Shown here in pieces: positions 1-7,983 of a stretch of DNA of 34,693 nucleotides. Made by a program: the position numbers and the translations under genes. The stretch spans positions 1 to 34,693 of the forward strand of contig NZ_JAAMPT010000191.1 of assembly GCF_012911605.1 (NCBI RefSeq). The letters are read 5' to 3'. This DNA is from Flavobacterium solisilvae. GTDB taxonomy: Bacteria > Bacteroidota > Bacteroidia > Flavobacteriales > Flavobacteriaceae. A model generated the notes under the pieces. The model was not told the origin of the DNA, ran no database searches, and saw only the letters and a list, made by a program, of their open reading frames with translations. The first letter of the stretch is position 1. Each line of letters starts with the position of its first letter.

Positions 1-121
1 GAATCAACTTCGGCAATGGCTTGATCTTTTTCTACATAATCGCCATCTTTTACTAACCATGTTGCGATTTCTACTTCTTTTATCGATTCGCCTGGTGAAG
101 GCACTTTCATTTCTAAAATCA
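1..121. repeat. Left arm of a perfect 121-bp terminal inverted repeat
   Basis: Every base from 1 to 121 is complementary to 34693 down to 34573. The match stops exactly where the two copies differ (position 122 against 34572). The repeat lies inside sucB coding sequence and has no transposon-like or telomere-like features. An exact, odd-length match ending at a branch point is what two paths leaving one k-mer node in a de Bruijn graph would give. That explanation is inference. Confidence 0.95.
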
Positions 122-122
122 A
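1..122 (-). CDS. sucB: Dihydrolipoamide succinyltransferase (E2 of 2-oxoglutarate dehydrogenase), N-terminal fragment, left-end copy
   Basis: This is the beginning of the lipoyl domain of the E2 component, cut by the window edge. Positions 1-121 are the exact reverse complement of 34573-34693, where the same gene begins with ATG. Here the first base differs, so the start codon would be TTG (122-120); an in-frame ATG lies four codons further on (MKVPSPGES...). It follows the sucA-like tail (148-233) after a 25-nt gap, the compact sucA-sucB arrangement. Seen: identity and the start change. Inferred: this copy belongs to another allele or strain and was joined here by the assembler. A real second copy cannot be excluded. 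Confidence 0.8.
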   Translation of the reverse strand, partial: MILEMKVPSPGESIKEVEIATWLVKDGDYVEKDQAIAEVD

Positions 123-147
123 CCTTTATAATTTTATAAGTGTGTTA

Positions 148-233
148 TTATCTAAATAAATTTTTATCAAAAACCATTCTGATGGCATCAGCATGACGAC
201 GTCTATCTCTAGTGTGACTTCCTGCTGCTGGTG
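148..233 (-). pseudogene. C-terminal tail of 2-oxoglutarate dehydrogenase E1, second copy fused to adhesin sequence
   Basis: Encodes the last 28 residues of SucA (PAAGSHTRDRRRHADAIRMV... to the stop at 150-148). Over 87 bp it matches 33742-33828, differing only in one arginine codon (CGT here, AGA in the full gene). A silent change of this kind suggests a diverged allele, not a copying error. Upstream, at position 233, homology to sucA stops and the frame runs straight into adhesin-type sequence (WSPAFNNTANGTYTFTP). The rest of sucA is missing, so this cannot be a working E1. The sequence at the joint is short and repetitive (CACCAGCAGCAGG). Confidence 0.85.
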
Positions 234-290
234 TAAAGGTATACGTTCCATTTGCTGTATTATTAAACGCTGGCGACCATGTTTCCGTTT
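234..290 (-). pseudogene. Adhesin fragment in a third reading frame, joined in frame to the SucA tail
   Basis: About 19 codons reading ETWSPAFNNTANGTYTFTP, a motif common in Ig-like or PKD-like repeats of flavobacterial secreted adhesins. It is out of frame with the adhesin sequence just upstream, where the frame changes near position 280. It continues without a stop into the SucA tail. The real adhesin would probably go on after TFTPAAG with a cysteine-bearing strand that is absent here. Either the adhesin gene is rearranged or the contig end is pieced together from repeat copies. Confidence 0.5.
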
Positions 291-751
291 CCTGTTGTAT
301 GATCTCCACAAGCTGCGAATGCCGTAAACCATGCATTTGGATTGGTTACAATAGAATAAGATGATTGAACACCAAAAGGATTTGGATCAGCTACGAATGT
401 ATATCCAGTAATAAATCCTGTATCACCTTGAGAAAAATCACCATTGATAACCAAGTTGTCTGGCGAAGAAATTGCTCCAGATGTAACTGTATAAGTGGTT
501 GTTACTGATGGACTAACGTTTTGAGTAGTTTCATTTGGATTGGTAATCGAACTATCCGCAGGATTAGCTGTCCATGTATAACTTCCATCACCTCCGGAAA
601 CTGTTAACGTTGTTGTTTCTCCTTCACAAATTGTAGTTGGACTGCTTACTTGTAAATCATTTGGAACAGTTAACACAATATTTGAAGCCGTGTATTCTTC
701 ATTATTTGTATCAAAAACAGATATATTGTAAGTTCCTGCACCTAATCCGTT
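263..751 (-). pseudogene. Continuation of the frameshifted SprB-repeat adhesin (second frame)
   Basis: If one base is restored near 751, the protein begun at 1545 continues as LGAGTYNISVFDTNNEE..., completing a SprB-type repeat. It then runs into an Ig-like segment (ICEGETTTLTVSGG...) and the start of a second carbohydrate-binding-like domain (NLVINGDFSQG...GDHTTGNGNM). That domain repeats the opening of the first one (ILTNGDFETGG...GDHTTGSGNM). It stops abruptly after NGNM at about 280, where the first domain carries on for another 130 residues or so. The frame then ends at a TAA (265-263). What is left is a truncated, broken gene or an assembly of repeat pieces. Confidence 0.6.
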
Positions 752-1545
752 AAAATTCCTGTCGTATTTGATTGAGTTGTTATTCCAGTCAAATTATATG
801 TTCCATAAGGAAAAGTTCCTCCAGATAATGTAACAGTAATCGAACCATCTGTAGCATTTGGACATGTTGGGTTTATCGTTGCAAATGAACCTGAAAGTGG
901 AAGTCCACCTTCGGTAATAGAAAAATCATCCACTGCAAAATCGCTTCCTACCATTCCAGAATTCATTGTTCTTAAACGAACCATAACGTTATCGGCAGCA
1001 ACCACAAATGAATAACTTACTTTTTGCCATCCTTCCGAAGGTAATGGCGCTAAAGTATTAGGTGTAGTAGGATTTACATTATTGGCATTGACAAAAAATA
1101 CACCAATATTCGCTCTTGTCGTTTCATCTGAAGTTACAGCATTGGAAACTGATTTTATCCAATACGAAAATGTATACGTTGAACCTGGTGTAAATCCGCC
1201 AATTGCTCCACCAGTATTTCCTGTTGTCCAGAAAAAACGGCTAGTTAATATTGAACCATCAATGACAAGCATATTTCCAGAACCAGTTGTATGATCTCCA
1301 CCTGTAATATAGGTAGAATTCATCAATGTTGGATTAGTTGTTCTTGCATAAGTTCCTGGCGAACTAACTCCGGTTAAGGGATTAATTAAAATATAATCAT
1401 GTACCAAAAAGCCAACACCTCTTCCGCCGGTTTCAAAATCGCCGTTGGTCAATATGTTTTGTGCATTTGAATTAAAAACTGTTGTAAGGAACAGCAATAT
1501 AAATAGAAATGCCTTCTCAAATGGATGTCTTAGTCTCATTTTCAT
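742..1545 (-). CDS. Secreted SprB-repeat adhesin, N-terminal part (frameshifted after residue ~266)
   Basis: Begins MKMRLRHPFEKAFLFILLFL with a signal peptide ending near NSNAQ, so the product is exported. Residues about 30-210 form a jelly-roll, carbohydrate-binding-like domain (NGDFETGG, GDHTTGSGNMLVIDG, FAVDDFSITEGG). Residues about 220-266 begin a SprB-type repeat (NPTCPNATDGSITVTLSGGTFPYG). The frame ends at TAG in GILTD*, while a one-base shift restores the expected GLGAGTYNISVFDTN. The likely cause is a lost C in a short C run at 748-749 (plus strand). Proteins of this kind are usually exported by the type IX system through a C-terminal domain, which is not in this window. It lies downstream of the nuo operon on the same strand but has its own leader and belongs to a separate unit. 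Confidence 0.7.
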   Translation of the reverse strand: MKMRLRHPFEKAFLFILLFLTTVFNSNAQNILTNGDFETGGRGVGFLVHDYILINPLTGVSSPGTYARTTNPTLMNSTYITGGDHTTGSGNMLVIDGSILTSRFFWTTGNTGGAIGGFTPGSTYTFSYWIKSVSNAVTSDETTRANIGVFFVNANNVNPTTPNTLAPLPSEGWQKVSYSFVVAADNVMVRLRTMNSGMVGSDFAVDDFSITEGGLPLSGSFATINPTCPNATDGSITVTLSGGTFPYGTYNLTGITTQSNTTGILTD

Positions 1546-1875
1546 AAAGTATAAAGTTTATAGATTATAAAAATAGACTATGTTTTTTTATACAAAATTT
1601 ACTTTTATGTTATAAAAACTATACATTATTTATTTTATCTGTAAAAACATACTGATTAATCAAATTTGATTTTACTTGGCTTGATTTTACTTGCCTTTTT
1701 GAAACTATGATGTAGTAATGTTAAGTTACTTTGTTGCGTTTTTTTATGGTTTTAATTTGTCTAAACTACCAAATTAGCTGTTTTAATAGCAAACTCTATC
1801 GTTGGACTATACAATTTAAAAGAAAAAGCCATCAAGAAATTCCTGATGGCTGTATAGTAAAAAATGAATTAATTC
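1546..1875. other. Intergenic region between nuoN and the adhesin gene
   Basis: About 330 bases of very AT-rich DNA without a convincing gene. It holds the nuo terminator hairpin (1822-1851) and the adhesin leader. I found no clear TAnnTTTG promoter for the adhesin. Two near-repeats, TTGATTTTACTTGGC and TTGATTTTACTTGCC, sit side by side at about 1666-1695. A 62-codon plus-strand frame here has no recognisable features and runs through the terminator and the end of nuoN, so I do not count it as a gene. Confidence 0.6.
1822..1851 (-). terminator. Rho-independent terminator of the nuo operon
   Basis: On the minus strand an 8-bp stem (AGCCATCA with TGATGGCT, 1844-1851 and 1827-1834) with one further G-C pair and a short loop is followed by a T-rich stretch (GGCTTTTTCTTTT). 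It begins 24 bases past the nuoN stop, which fits the end of the long operon. Confidence 0.8.
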
Positions 1876-3255
1876 TTATTGTAGCAAATCGGTCAACAAA
1901 GAAGGATAAATTCCAATAACAATATTTAAAACTATAGCAACAATTGCTACAATTGTATAAGCAAAAGGAATTGCTACTTTCTCTTCATTTGATTCTTTAG
2001 TATACATTGCTAAAATCAATTTGAAGTAGTAACCAACACTAATAATTGAGTTGATAACTCCTGCAATAACAACGATTAAAAACCCAGCTTTAACGGTATC
2101 ACTAAACAACATGAATTTAGCAAAAAATCCAGAGAAAATAGGAATTCCTGCCATCGATAATAACGAAGCAGTTAAAATTGCAGCCATCAATGGATTGGTT
2201 TTTCCTATACCGTTGAAGTTTTCAATATTCTCGTTCTCTTTGTTTTTTGTAACCATTATGATTACAGCAAATGCTGCAATTCCTGCTAAGGCATAAGCGG
2301 CTGTATAATATAAAAGTGTTGAAGCTGCCGTTGATAAAGTTAACAATGACATCAGCATAAATCCAGCATGAGAAATACCCGAAAAAGCCAACATTCTTTT
2401 GACATTCTTTTGACGTAATGCCATAATATTTCCAATGGTCATGGAAAGTATCGAAATAATTACAATCAACAATTCTACTTTATATCCAAGCGCAACGGTC
2501 ATTCCGCTTAATAACTTATACAAGGTTGCCATGGCTACTACTTTTGCCAAAGTACTCATGACAGCTGTTGTCAATGCTGGCGAACCTTCGTAAACATCTG
2601 GTGCCCAAAAATGAAATGGTGCAGCAGCTATTTTGAATAACATTCCAATGACGATTAGTGTAACACCAATTGGAAACCAAACTGGCATTCCAACACCTTC
2701 GGATAAAGCGTAAATTTCTTCTAAATTGAAATATCCTGTTGCGCCATAAACCAAGCAAATTCCGAATAGAATAATTCCCGAAGCAAATGATCCCATTAAG
2801 AAATACTTCATTCCAGCTTCGTTGCTTTTAATATCTAATCGTCGGCTTGCCGCCAAAATGTATAATGAAATAGAAAGAACTTCAATCCCTAAAAAGAACA
2901 TCGCCAAATTGGTAAACGAAACCATTGCAACTGCTCCAGCCAAAAGAAATATTTTTATGGCAATAAAATCAGAAAATTTAGTTGGGATGTCTTTATAAAA
3001 ATCGTCACTCATCAACAAGATGAAAATCGTTAACACAATAAAAAGTGATGAAAACGCTGATGAAAACTTAGTTGTTGCCATCATGTTTAAATAATTAGTG
3101 TCAATCGAACTATCAATTGACCAAAGGTTTAACGAAATTCCTAAAACGCCAAGTAAACCAATTACAGTAACTGGAACCAGTAGTTTTCTTAAATTGAAAA
3201 TCTCTGCCAACAGACAAAAAACTCCTAATGATACTATTGTTATTAATACTTGCAT
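1876..3255 (-). CDS. nuoN: NADH-quinone oxidoreductase subunit N
   Basis: 459-residue antiporter-like membrane subunit of complex I, one of the three proton-pumping modules (L, M, N). The protein is almost wholly made of hydrophobic helices. The conserved antiporter core is visible: the AAAPFHFWAPDVYEGSP segment, the FKIAA helix with its lysine, and the SGISHAGFML region. It begins at ATG (3255-3253), four bases after the nuoM stop, so the genes are probably translationally coupled. It is the last gene of the operon and is followed by the terminator at 1822-1851. Length is normal for the family. Confidence 0.96.
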   Translation of the reverse strand: MQVLITIVSLGVFCLLAEIFNLRKLLVPVTVIGLLGVLGISLNLWSIDSSIDTNYLNMMATTKFSSAFSSLFIVLTIFILLMSDDFYKDIPTKFSDFIAIKIFLLAGAVAMVSFTNLAMFFLGIEVLSISLYILAASRRLDIKSNEAGMKYFLMGSFASGIILFGICLVYGATGYFNLEEIYALSEGVGMPVWFPIGVTLIVIGMLFKIAAAPFHFWAPDVYEGSPALTTAVMSTLAKVVAMATLYKLLSGMTVALGYKVELLIVIISILSMTIGNIMALRQKNVKRMLAFSGISHAGFMLMSLLTLSTAASTLLYYTAAYALAGIAAFAVIIMVTKNKENENIENFNGIGKTNPLMAAILTASLLSMAGIPIFSGFFAKFMLFSDTVKAGFLIVVIAGVINSIISVGYYFKLILAMYTKESNEEKVAIPFAYTIVAIVAIVLNIVIGIYPSLLTDLLQ

Positions 3256-3259
3256 TTTA

Positions 3260-4696
3260 TTATCTATTTATTACTGCTAAAATTTCTTTAATCGCTGGAT
3301 TTACTAAATCGTTGATTGGTTTTGGATACAATCCGAAGAACAAAAGGAAACCAATAATTGCTACAAAAACAATTGCTTCACTAACGTTTACATCTTTAAA
3401 AACTTTGGTATTGGTTTCGCCAAGCATTACGTTTTGGAACATTTTCAACATATAGTAAGCTCCAAGAATAATGGTCGTTCCACCGATTACTGCAAACCAA
3501 ATATTCACTTGACTTAGACTATATAAAACGGTAAATTCTCCTACAAAGTTGTATGTTCCAGGCAAAGCAACCGATGCTAAAACCAATATCATAAACATAG
3601 AAGTAAATCCTGAAGCTTGTGAACGAATTCCACCAAGTTCATCAATTTTTCTGGTTTCAAATCTTCTAAAAATTACTTCGGCAGCAAAGAATAGCCCAAC
3701 GATTACAAAACCGTGAGCAATCATTTGATAAACTGCTCCATTTAATCCGTCAACTGTCAAAGTGTAACAACCTGCAGCGATTAAACCAACGTGTGCCAAA
3801 GAAGAATAAGCCAATAATTTTTTCAAATCTTTTTGACGAAGCGCAACAATTGAACCATAAATTACTCCTGCAATACTCAATCCGATTAAGATTGGCATGT
3901 ATTCTTTTGCGGCATCTGGAGCGATTGGTAATTGCCAACGGATAACACTGAACAATCCCATTTTTAACATAATACCCGAAAGTAACATCGTTCCAACTGT
4001 TGGTGCTTTTTGATACACTTTTGCCTGCCAAGTATGGAAAGGAATAATTGGAATTTTGATAGCATATGCCAAGAAGAAAGCAAAGAAAATCCAAAACTGT
4101 TCGCAATGTGAAAGTTCTAATTTGTATAAATCTTCCAAAAGGAAACTTCCTGCTTTTGAATATAAATAAGCAAATCCAACCAACATGAATAACGAACCTG
4201 CTAAAGTGTAAATGAAAAATTTCACTACTGCTTTTTTACGTTCGTCAACGTCGCCATTACCCCAAATTAAGGCAATGAAATAGATTGGAATTAATGCCAA
4301 TTCCCAGAAAATGTAGTATAACAAACCATCGGCAGCAAGGAAAGTTCCAACCATAGCAAATGCCATGAACAATACCAAAGCATAGAAATTTTTGCTGTTA
4401 TTAAAACTATTTCCAAACGATGATAGTATAATTAACGGTGTTAAAGCTGTAGTCAATAAAACCATTGCCATAGATAAACCGTCGGCTTTTAGTGCCAAAG
4501 CAACTTTTGGATTAGCAATCCAATTGGAAACAAAACCAATGTCGGTTCCTTGATTGAATTGTAAAAGTAAATTAATTGATAATCCGAAAGCGACTAAACT
4601 GAATAGTAAAGCTACTTTTGAAGCTAGTTTATCACCCGAAACAAGTGTTGCAACGGCTCCAATTAAAAGTAGTATTAATAATGTAGTTACATCCAT
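3260..4696 (-). CDS. nuoM: NADH-quinone oxidoreductase subunit M
   Basis: 478-residue antiporter-like subunit of the membrane arm. The helix with the key glutamate (YIFWELALIPIYF) and the helix with the pumping lysine (FHTWQAKVYQKAPTVGTML) are both present, as is the SSLAHVGLI segment. The protein starts with a hydrophobic helix (MDVTTLLILLLIGA). Ten bases separate it from nuoL and four from nuoN, so it is cotranscribed with both. No anomalies in length or conserved charges were noticed. Confidence 0.96.
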   Translation of the reverse strand: MDVTTLLILLLIGAVATLVSGDKLASKVALLFSLVAFGLSINLLLQFNQGTDIGFVSNWIANPKVALALKADGLSMAMVLLTTALTPLIILSSFGNSFNNSKNFYALVLFMAFAMVGTFLAADGLLYYIFWELALIPIYFIALIWGNGDVDERKKAVVKFFIYTLAGSLFMLVGFAYLYSKAGSFLLEDLYKLELSHCEQFWIFFAFFLAYAIKIPIIPFHTWQAKVYQKAPTVGTMLLSGIMLKMGLFSVIRWQLPIAPDAAKEYMPILIGLSIAGVIYGSIVALRQKDLKKLLAYSSLAHVGLIAAGCYTLTVDGLNGAVYQMIAHGFVIVGLFFAAEVIFRRFETRKIDELGGIRSQASGFTSMFMILVLASVALPGTYNFVGEFTVLYSLSQVNIWFAVIGGTTIILGAYYMLKMFQNVMLGETNTKVFKDVNVSEAIVFVAIIGFLLFFGLYPKPINDLVNPAIKEILAVINR

Positions 4697-4706
4697 TATA
4701 TGAAAA

Positions 4707-6584
4707 TTATTGAGCTATGAATAAATAAGTTATGATGGCACAAATACCTAGTACAAATACAAATAAGTACAAACCGATATTACCATTTTGTAATTTTTTA
4801 CCTTGAGATCCAATTCCGTTTGCCACTGTTCCAAAACCATAAACTACTTTCCCTAATGCAGGTTCAAGCGTAGTTCTGAAAAAGTTTGACAATCCATTTA
4901 ATGGTTTTACAATTAAGAATGTGTAAAATTCATCCACATAATATTTATTGTAAATCGTTTTTGAAAAACCAACGATTTCGGCATCTTCTTTTGGCACAAA
5001 ACCTTGTTTAATATATTTAGCATTTGCCCAAATAATTCCAACAATTGCACCAACCAACGCAATTCCCATCAAGATAAATTCTTGCGTTCCTAAATGATGT
5101 GCTTCGTGTTTTGCCGCTAAAACAGGTTCTAAGAAATGGTTTAACCACATACTTCCCGGTAAATTAATTGCGCCACCAATAACAGCTAAAACCGCTAAGA
5201 TTACCAATGGAATAGTGATTAATTTTGGACTTTCGTGTAAATGGTGTTTTTGCTCTTCTGTTCCTCTGAATTCACGGAAGAAAGTCAAATACATCAATCG
5301 GAACATATAGAATGCTGTCATAATTGATGCAATAGAAGCCACAATCCATAATGCTTTATTATGTCCAAAAGCAACCATCAAGATTTCGTCTTTTGACCAG
5401 AAACCTGCAAAAGGGAAAATACCTGCGATAGCCAACGTTGAAATCATCATCGTCCAAAACGTGATTGGCATTGCTTTGCGCAAACCGCCCATTTTTCTCA
5501 TGTCTTGTTCGCCGTGCAATCCGTGAATTACTGAACCCGAACCTAAGAACAAACACGCTTTGAAAAACGCATGCGTAATTACGTGGAAAACAGCAACCGT
5601 GTAAGCACCTAATCCTAAAGCTAGGAACATTAAACCTAATTGTGAAACGGTTGAATAAGCCAATACTTTTTTGATGTCATTTTGCAATAATCCGATAGAA
5701 GCCGCAACCAAAGCCGTAATTGCTCCAACAATAGCGATGATATTTTGAACATCTGGTGTTAAATCGAATAAGAAATTCATTCTGGTTACCATAAAAATAC
5801 CTGCCGTAACCATCGTTGCTGCGTGAATTAATGCAGAAACCGGAGTTGGTCCAGCCATCGCATCAGGTAACCAAGTATATAAAGGTAATTGTGCTGATTT
5901 TCCACAAGCTCCAATGAATAAACATAATGCAGCTAAACCAAGTAAAGCAGAGTTTGCATCGCCAGCAGTAACAGCAGATTTAATTTCAGCGTAATTTAAT
6001 GTTGAAAATAATGCAGCAATAATGAACATTCCAATCAAGAAACCTAAATCTCCTATTCGGTTCATGATGAAAGCTTTCTTTGCCGCATCATTGTATGGTT
6101 GGTTTTTATACCAAAATCCGATTAGTAAATACGAACATAATCCAACGCCTTCCCAACCGATGAACATTACTAATAAATTGTTTCCAACAACTAATGTTAT
6201 CATGAAAAACACGAACAAATTCAAATAAGCAAAAAACTTATGCATATTTTCATCATCGTGCATATAACTAATCGAATACAAGTGAATTAGCGAACCAATT
6301 CCTGTAACGAATAATAACCAAAGTAATGATAATTGATCTAGTAAAATTCCAAAATCCAATTTGAAATTACTTACTTGTATCCAATCGAAAAGCGAAATTT
6401 CAAATGGTTTCCCGTTTTGATTTAATTGTGCAAAAAAGCAAATACTTAATAAAAATGAGACTACAACTGTCAAAGTTCCGATTGCGCCAGAAATTCCTTT
6501 GCTTACTTTTTTTCCAAAGAAAATATTGAAAAGAAATCCAACAAATGGAGATAATAGTAATAATAAAGCCAAGTTTGTATCCAT
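4707..6584 (-). CDS. nuoL: NADH-quinone oxidoreductase subunit L
   Basis: Largest antiporter-like subunit, about 625 residues. It holds the proton-channel core (GWEGVGLCSYLLIGFW, PLYTWLPDAMAGPTPVSALIHAATMV) and a long C-terminal tail (KVVYGFGTVANG... then a last helix), matching the lateral helix that braces the membrane arm. I chose the ATG at 6584-6582 (MDTNLALLLLL). A TTG two codons upstream (6590) immediately follows the nuoK stop and would also work. Either way nuoK and nuoL are contiguous, so coupling is likely. Confidence 0.95.
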   Translation of the reverse strand: MDTNLALLLLLSPFVGFLFNIFFGKKVSKGISGAIGTLTVVVSFLLSICFFAQLNQNGKPFEISLFDWIQVSNFKLDFGILLDQLSLLWLLFVTGIGSLIHLYSISYMHDDENMHKFFAYLNLFVFFMITLVVGNNLLVMFIGWEGVGLCSYLLIGFWYKNQPYNDAAKKAFIMNRIGDLGFLIGMFIIAALFSTLNYAEIKSAVTAGDANSALLGLAALCLFIGACGKSAQLPLYTWLPDAMAGPTPVSALIHAATMVTAGIFMVTRMNFLFDLTPDVQNIIAIVGAITALVAASIGLLQNDIKKVLAYSTVSQLGLMFLALGLGAYTVAVFHVITHAFFKACLFLGSGSVIHGLHGEQDMRKMGGLRKAMPITFWTMMISTLAIAGIFPFAGFWSKDEILMVAFGHNKALWIVASIASIMTAFYMFRLMYLTFFREFRGTEEQKHHLHESPKLITIPLVILAVLAVIGGAINLPGSMWLNHFLEPVLAAKHEAHHLGTQEFILMGIALVGAIVGIIWANAKYIKQGFVPKEDAEIVGFSKTIYNKYYVDEFYTFLIVKPLNGLSNFFRTTLEPALGKVVYGFGTVANGIGSQGKKLQNGNIGLYLFVFVLGICAIITYLFIAQ

Positions 6585-6590
6585 TTTCAA

Positions 6591-6914
6591 TTATCCTTTT
6601 AAATTCTTTAAATTGTCAATATCTATCGAGCCAAGGTTTCTAAAAACCGAAACTAATATGGCTAAACCAACGGCTACTTCTGCTGCGGCAACTGCCATCG
6701 AGAAAAACACAAAAACTTGTCCTTCGGCATCTTGATGATAGGTTGAAAATGCTACAAATAGTAAGTTAACCGCATTCAACATAATCTCGATGGACATAAA
6801 AACTATAATGGCATTTCTACGATACAATACTCCAAAAACCCCAATACAAAAAAGCAATACGGTTAGGAAAATGTAGTTTTCGATACCAATAATATTTAAA
6901 ATATTCTCTATCAT
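6591..6914 (-). CDS. nuoK: NADH-quinone oxidoreductase subunit K
   Basis: 107 residues with three transmembrane helices, the usual size for NuoK. The two buried glutamates of the family are visible in the helices [13 protein letters not shown] and [14 protein letters not shown]; these form part of the proton path linking the quinone site to the antiporters. Its ATG overlaps the nuoJ stop by one base (TAATG), a typical coupled start-stop in this operon. Confidence 0.96.
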   Translation of the reverse strand: MIENILNIIGIENYIFLTVLLFCIGVFGVLYRRNAIIVFMSIEIMLNAVNLLFVAFSTYHQDAEGQVFVFFSMAVAAAEVAVGLAILVSVFRNLGSIDIDNLKNLKG

Positions 6915-7426
6915 TATTTCTGGTCTTTTTCTTTTTTAGTCAATAATACCGTTCCAATCATTGCCACTAATAATAAAATAGAGGCAAATTCAAATGGAAC
7001 CATATATTCGTTCAACAATACTTTTCCTAATACTTTTATCGATTGAAAATCTTCTCCTGAACTGTCATATTCGCCCATTATCGTTTTTGAATTGATGAAA
7101 ATCGTAATCAAAACGATACTCATCAGGATGAAAACTACGATTGCGCCAAGACGTGTAATTCTCGGTTTGTGTACTTCGTCTTCTTTGTTGAGATTCATTA
7201 ACATTATCGTAAAAAGCATCAATACCATAATAGCTCCAGCATAAACGATAAGCTGAACAATGGCAACAAATTGTGCGTTTAACAACAAATAATGTCCCAT
7301 AATTGAAACCATACACAACACCAAATAAATAGCGCTGTGGATTGGGTTTTTACTATAAATAGTTAAAAACGCTGTTGCCAAAGTAAAGGCAGCTAAAAAA
7401 TAAAATGTAATTAAAACTGGTGACAT
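6914..7426 (-). CDS. nuoJ: NADH-quinone oxidoreductase subunit J
   Basis: 170-residue membrane subunit with five predicted helices. The segment [20 protein letters not shown] matches the conserved third helix, whose pi-bulge takes part in coupling quinone reduction to pumping. The C-terminus is charged (TKKEKDQK) and lies outside the bilayer. The start overlaps the nuoI stop by one base and the stop overlaps the nuoK start by one base, so nuoI-nuoJ-nuoK are tightly coupled. Confidence 0.95.
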   Translation of the reverse strand: MSPVLITFYFLAAFTLATAFLTIYSKNPIHSAIYLVLCMVSIMGHYLLLNAQFVAIVQLIVYAGAIMVLMLFTIMLMNLNKEDEVHKPRITRLGAIVVFILMSIVLITIFINSKTIMGEYDSSGEDFQSIKVLGKVLLNEYMVPFEFASILLLVAMIGTVLLTKKEKDQK

Positions 7427-7977
7427 TAGTTAGCGTTTTTTAGTTGGGTATTTTTCAAAGCCATTTCAAGTGGCATTACTAATTTATCTTTTCCAAAAAT
7501 GAAATCTTCTCTGTCATATTGTGCCGGAACTAACTCTTTTGAAAGTGTTAAGTAAATAGCATCTTTTGGACAAGCTTCTTCACATAATCCACAGAAAATA
7601 CAACGAAGCATATTGATTTCATAAATTGAAGCATATTTCTCTTCACGATACAAATGTTCTTCGCCTTTTTTGCGTTCTTCGGCTTTCATTGTGATGGCTT
7701 CTGCAGGACAAGAAAGTGCGCACAAACCACAAGCGGTACAGTTTTCTCTTCCTTGCTCATCGCGTTTCAACATATGTCTTCCACGATATACAGGACTAAA
7801 TTCTCTAACTTGCTCTGGATAATGAATCGTTGCTTTTTTTCTAAAAAAGTGTTTGATGGTAATCCACAAACCTTTTACGATAGCAACAAGATACATTCTT
7901 TCAAGAAACGTCATTTCCTTATTGGAAACTTGCTTTTTCTTGCCTGATAATGATATATTTTGAATAGCTGTTGACAT
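7426..7977 (-). CDS. nuoI: NADH-quinone oxidoreductase subunit I (8Fe-8S ferredoxin-like)
   Basis: 183-residue peripheral-arm subunit carrying clusters N6a and N6b, which pass electrons from NuoG to NuoB. Two full CxxCxxCxxxCP motifs are present: C80, C83, C86, C90 (CTACGLCALSCP) and C126, C129, C132, C136 (CIFCGLCEEACP). An amphipathic N-terminal stretch (ERMYLVAIVKGLWITIKHFF) fits the part that rests on the membrane. Six bases separate it from nuoH. Confidence 0.97.
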   Translation of the reverse strand: MSTAIQNISLSGKKKQVSNKEMTFLERMYLVAIVKGLWITIKHFFRKKATIHYPEQVREFSPVYRGRHMLKRDEQGRENCTACGLCALSCPAEAITMKAEERKKGEEHLYREEKYASIYEINMLRCIFCGLCEEACPKDAIYLTLSKELVPAQYDREDFIFGKDKLVMPLEMALKNTQLKNAN

Positions 7978-7983
7978 ACTTTT

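Noticed and set aside
126..332. 68-codon minus-strand frame through the adhesin/SucA joint (MVYGIRSLWRSYNRKRK...)
   Set aside because: It is an out-of-frame reading of the adhesin and SucA tail, which explain the region in other frames.
1731..1919. Plus-strand 62-codon frame in the nuoN-adhesin gap
   Set aside because: It reads through the nuo terminator and into nuoN antisense and has no recognisable features.
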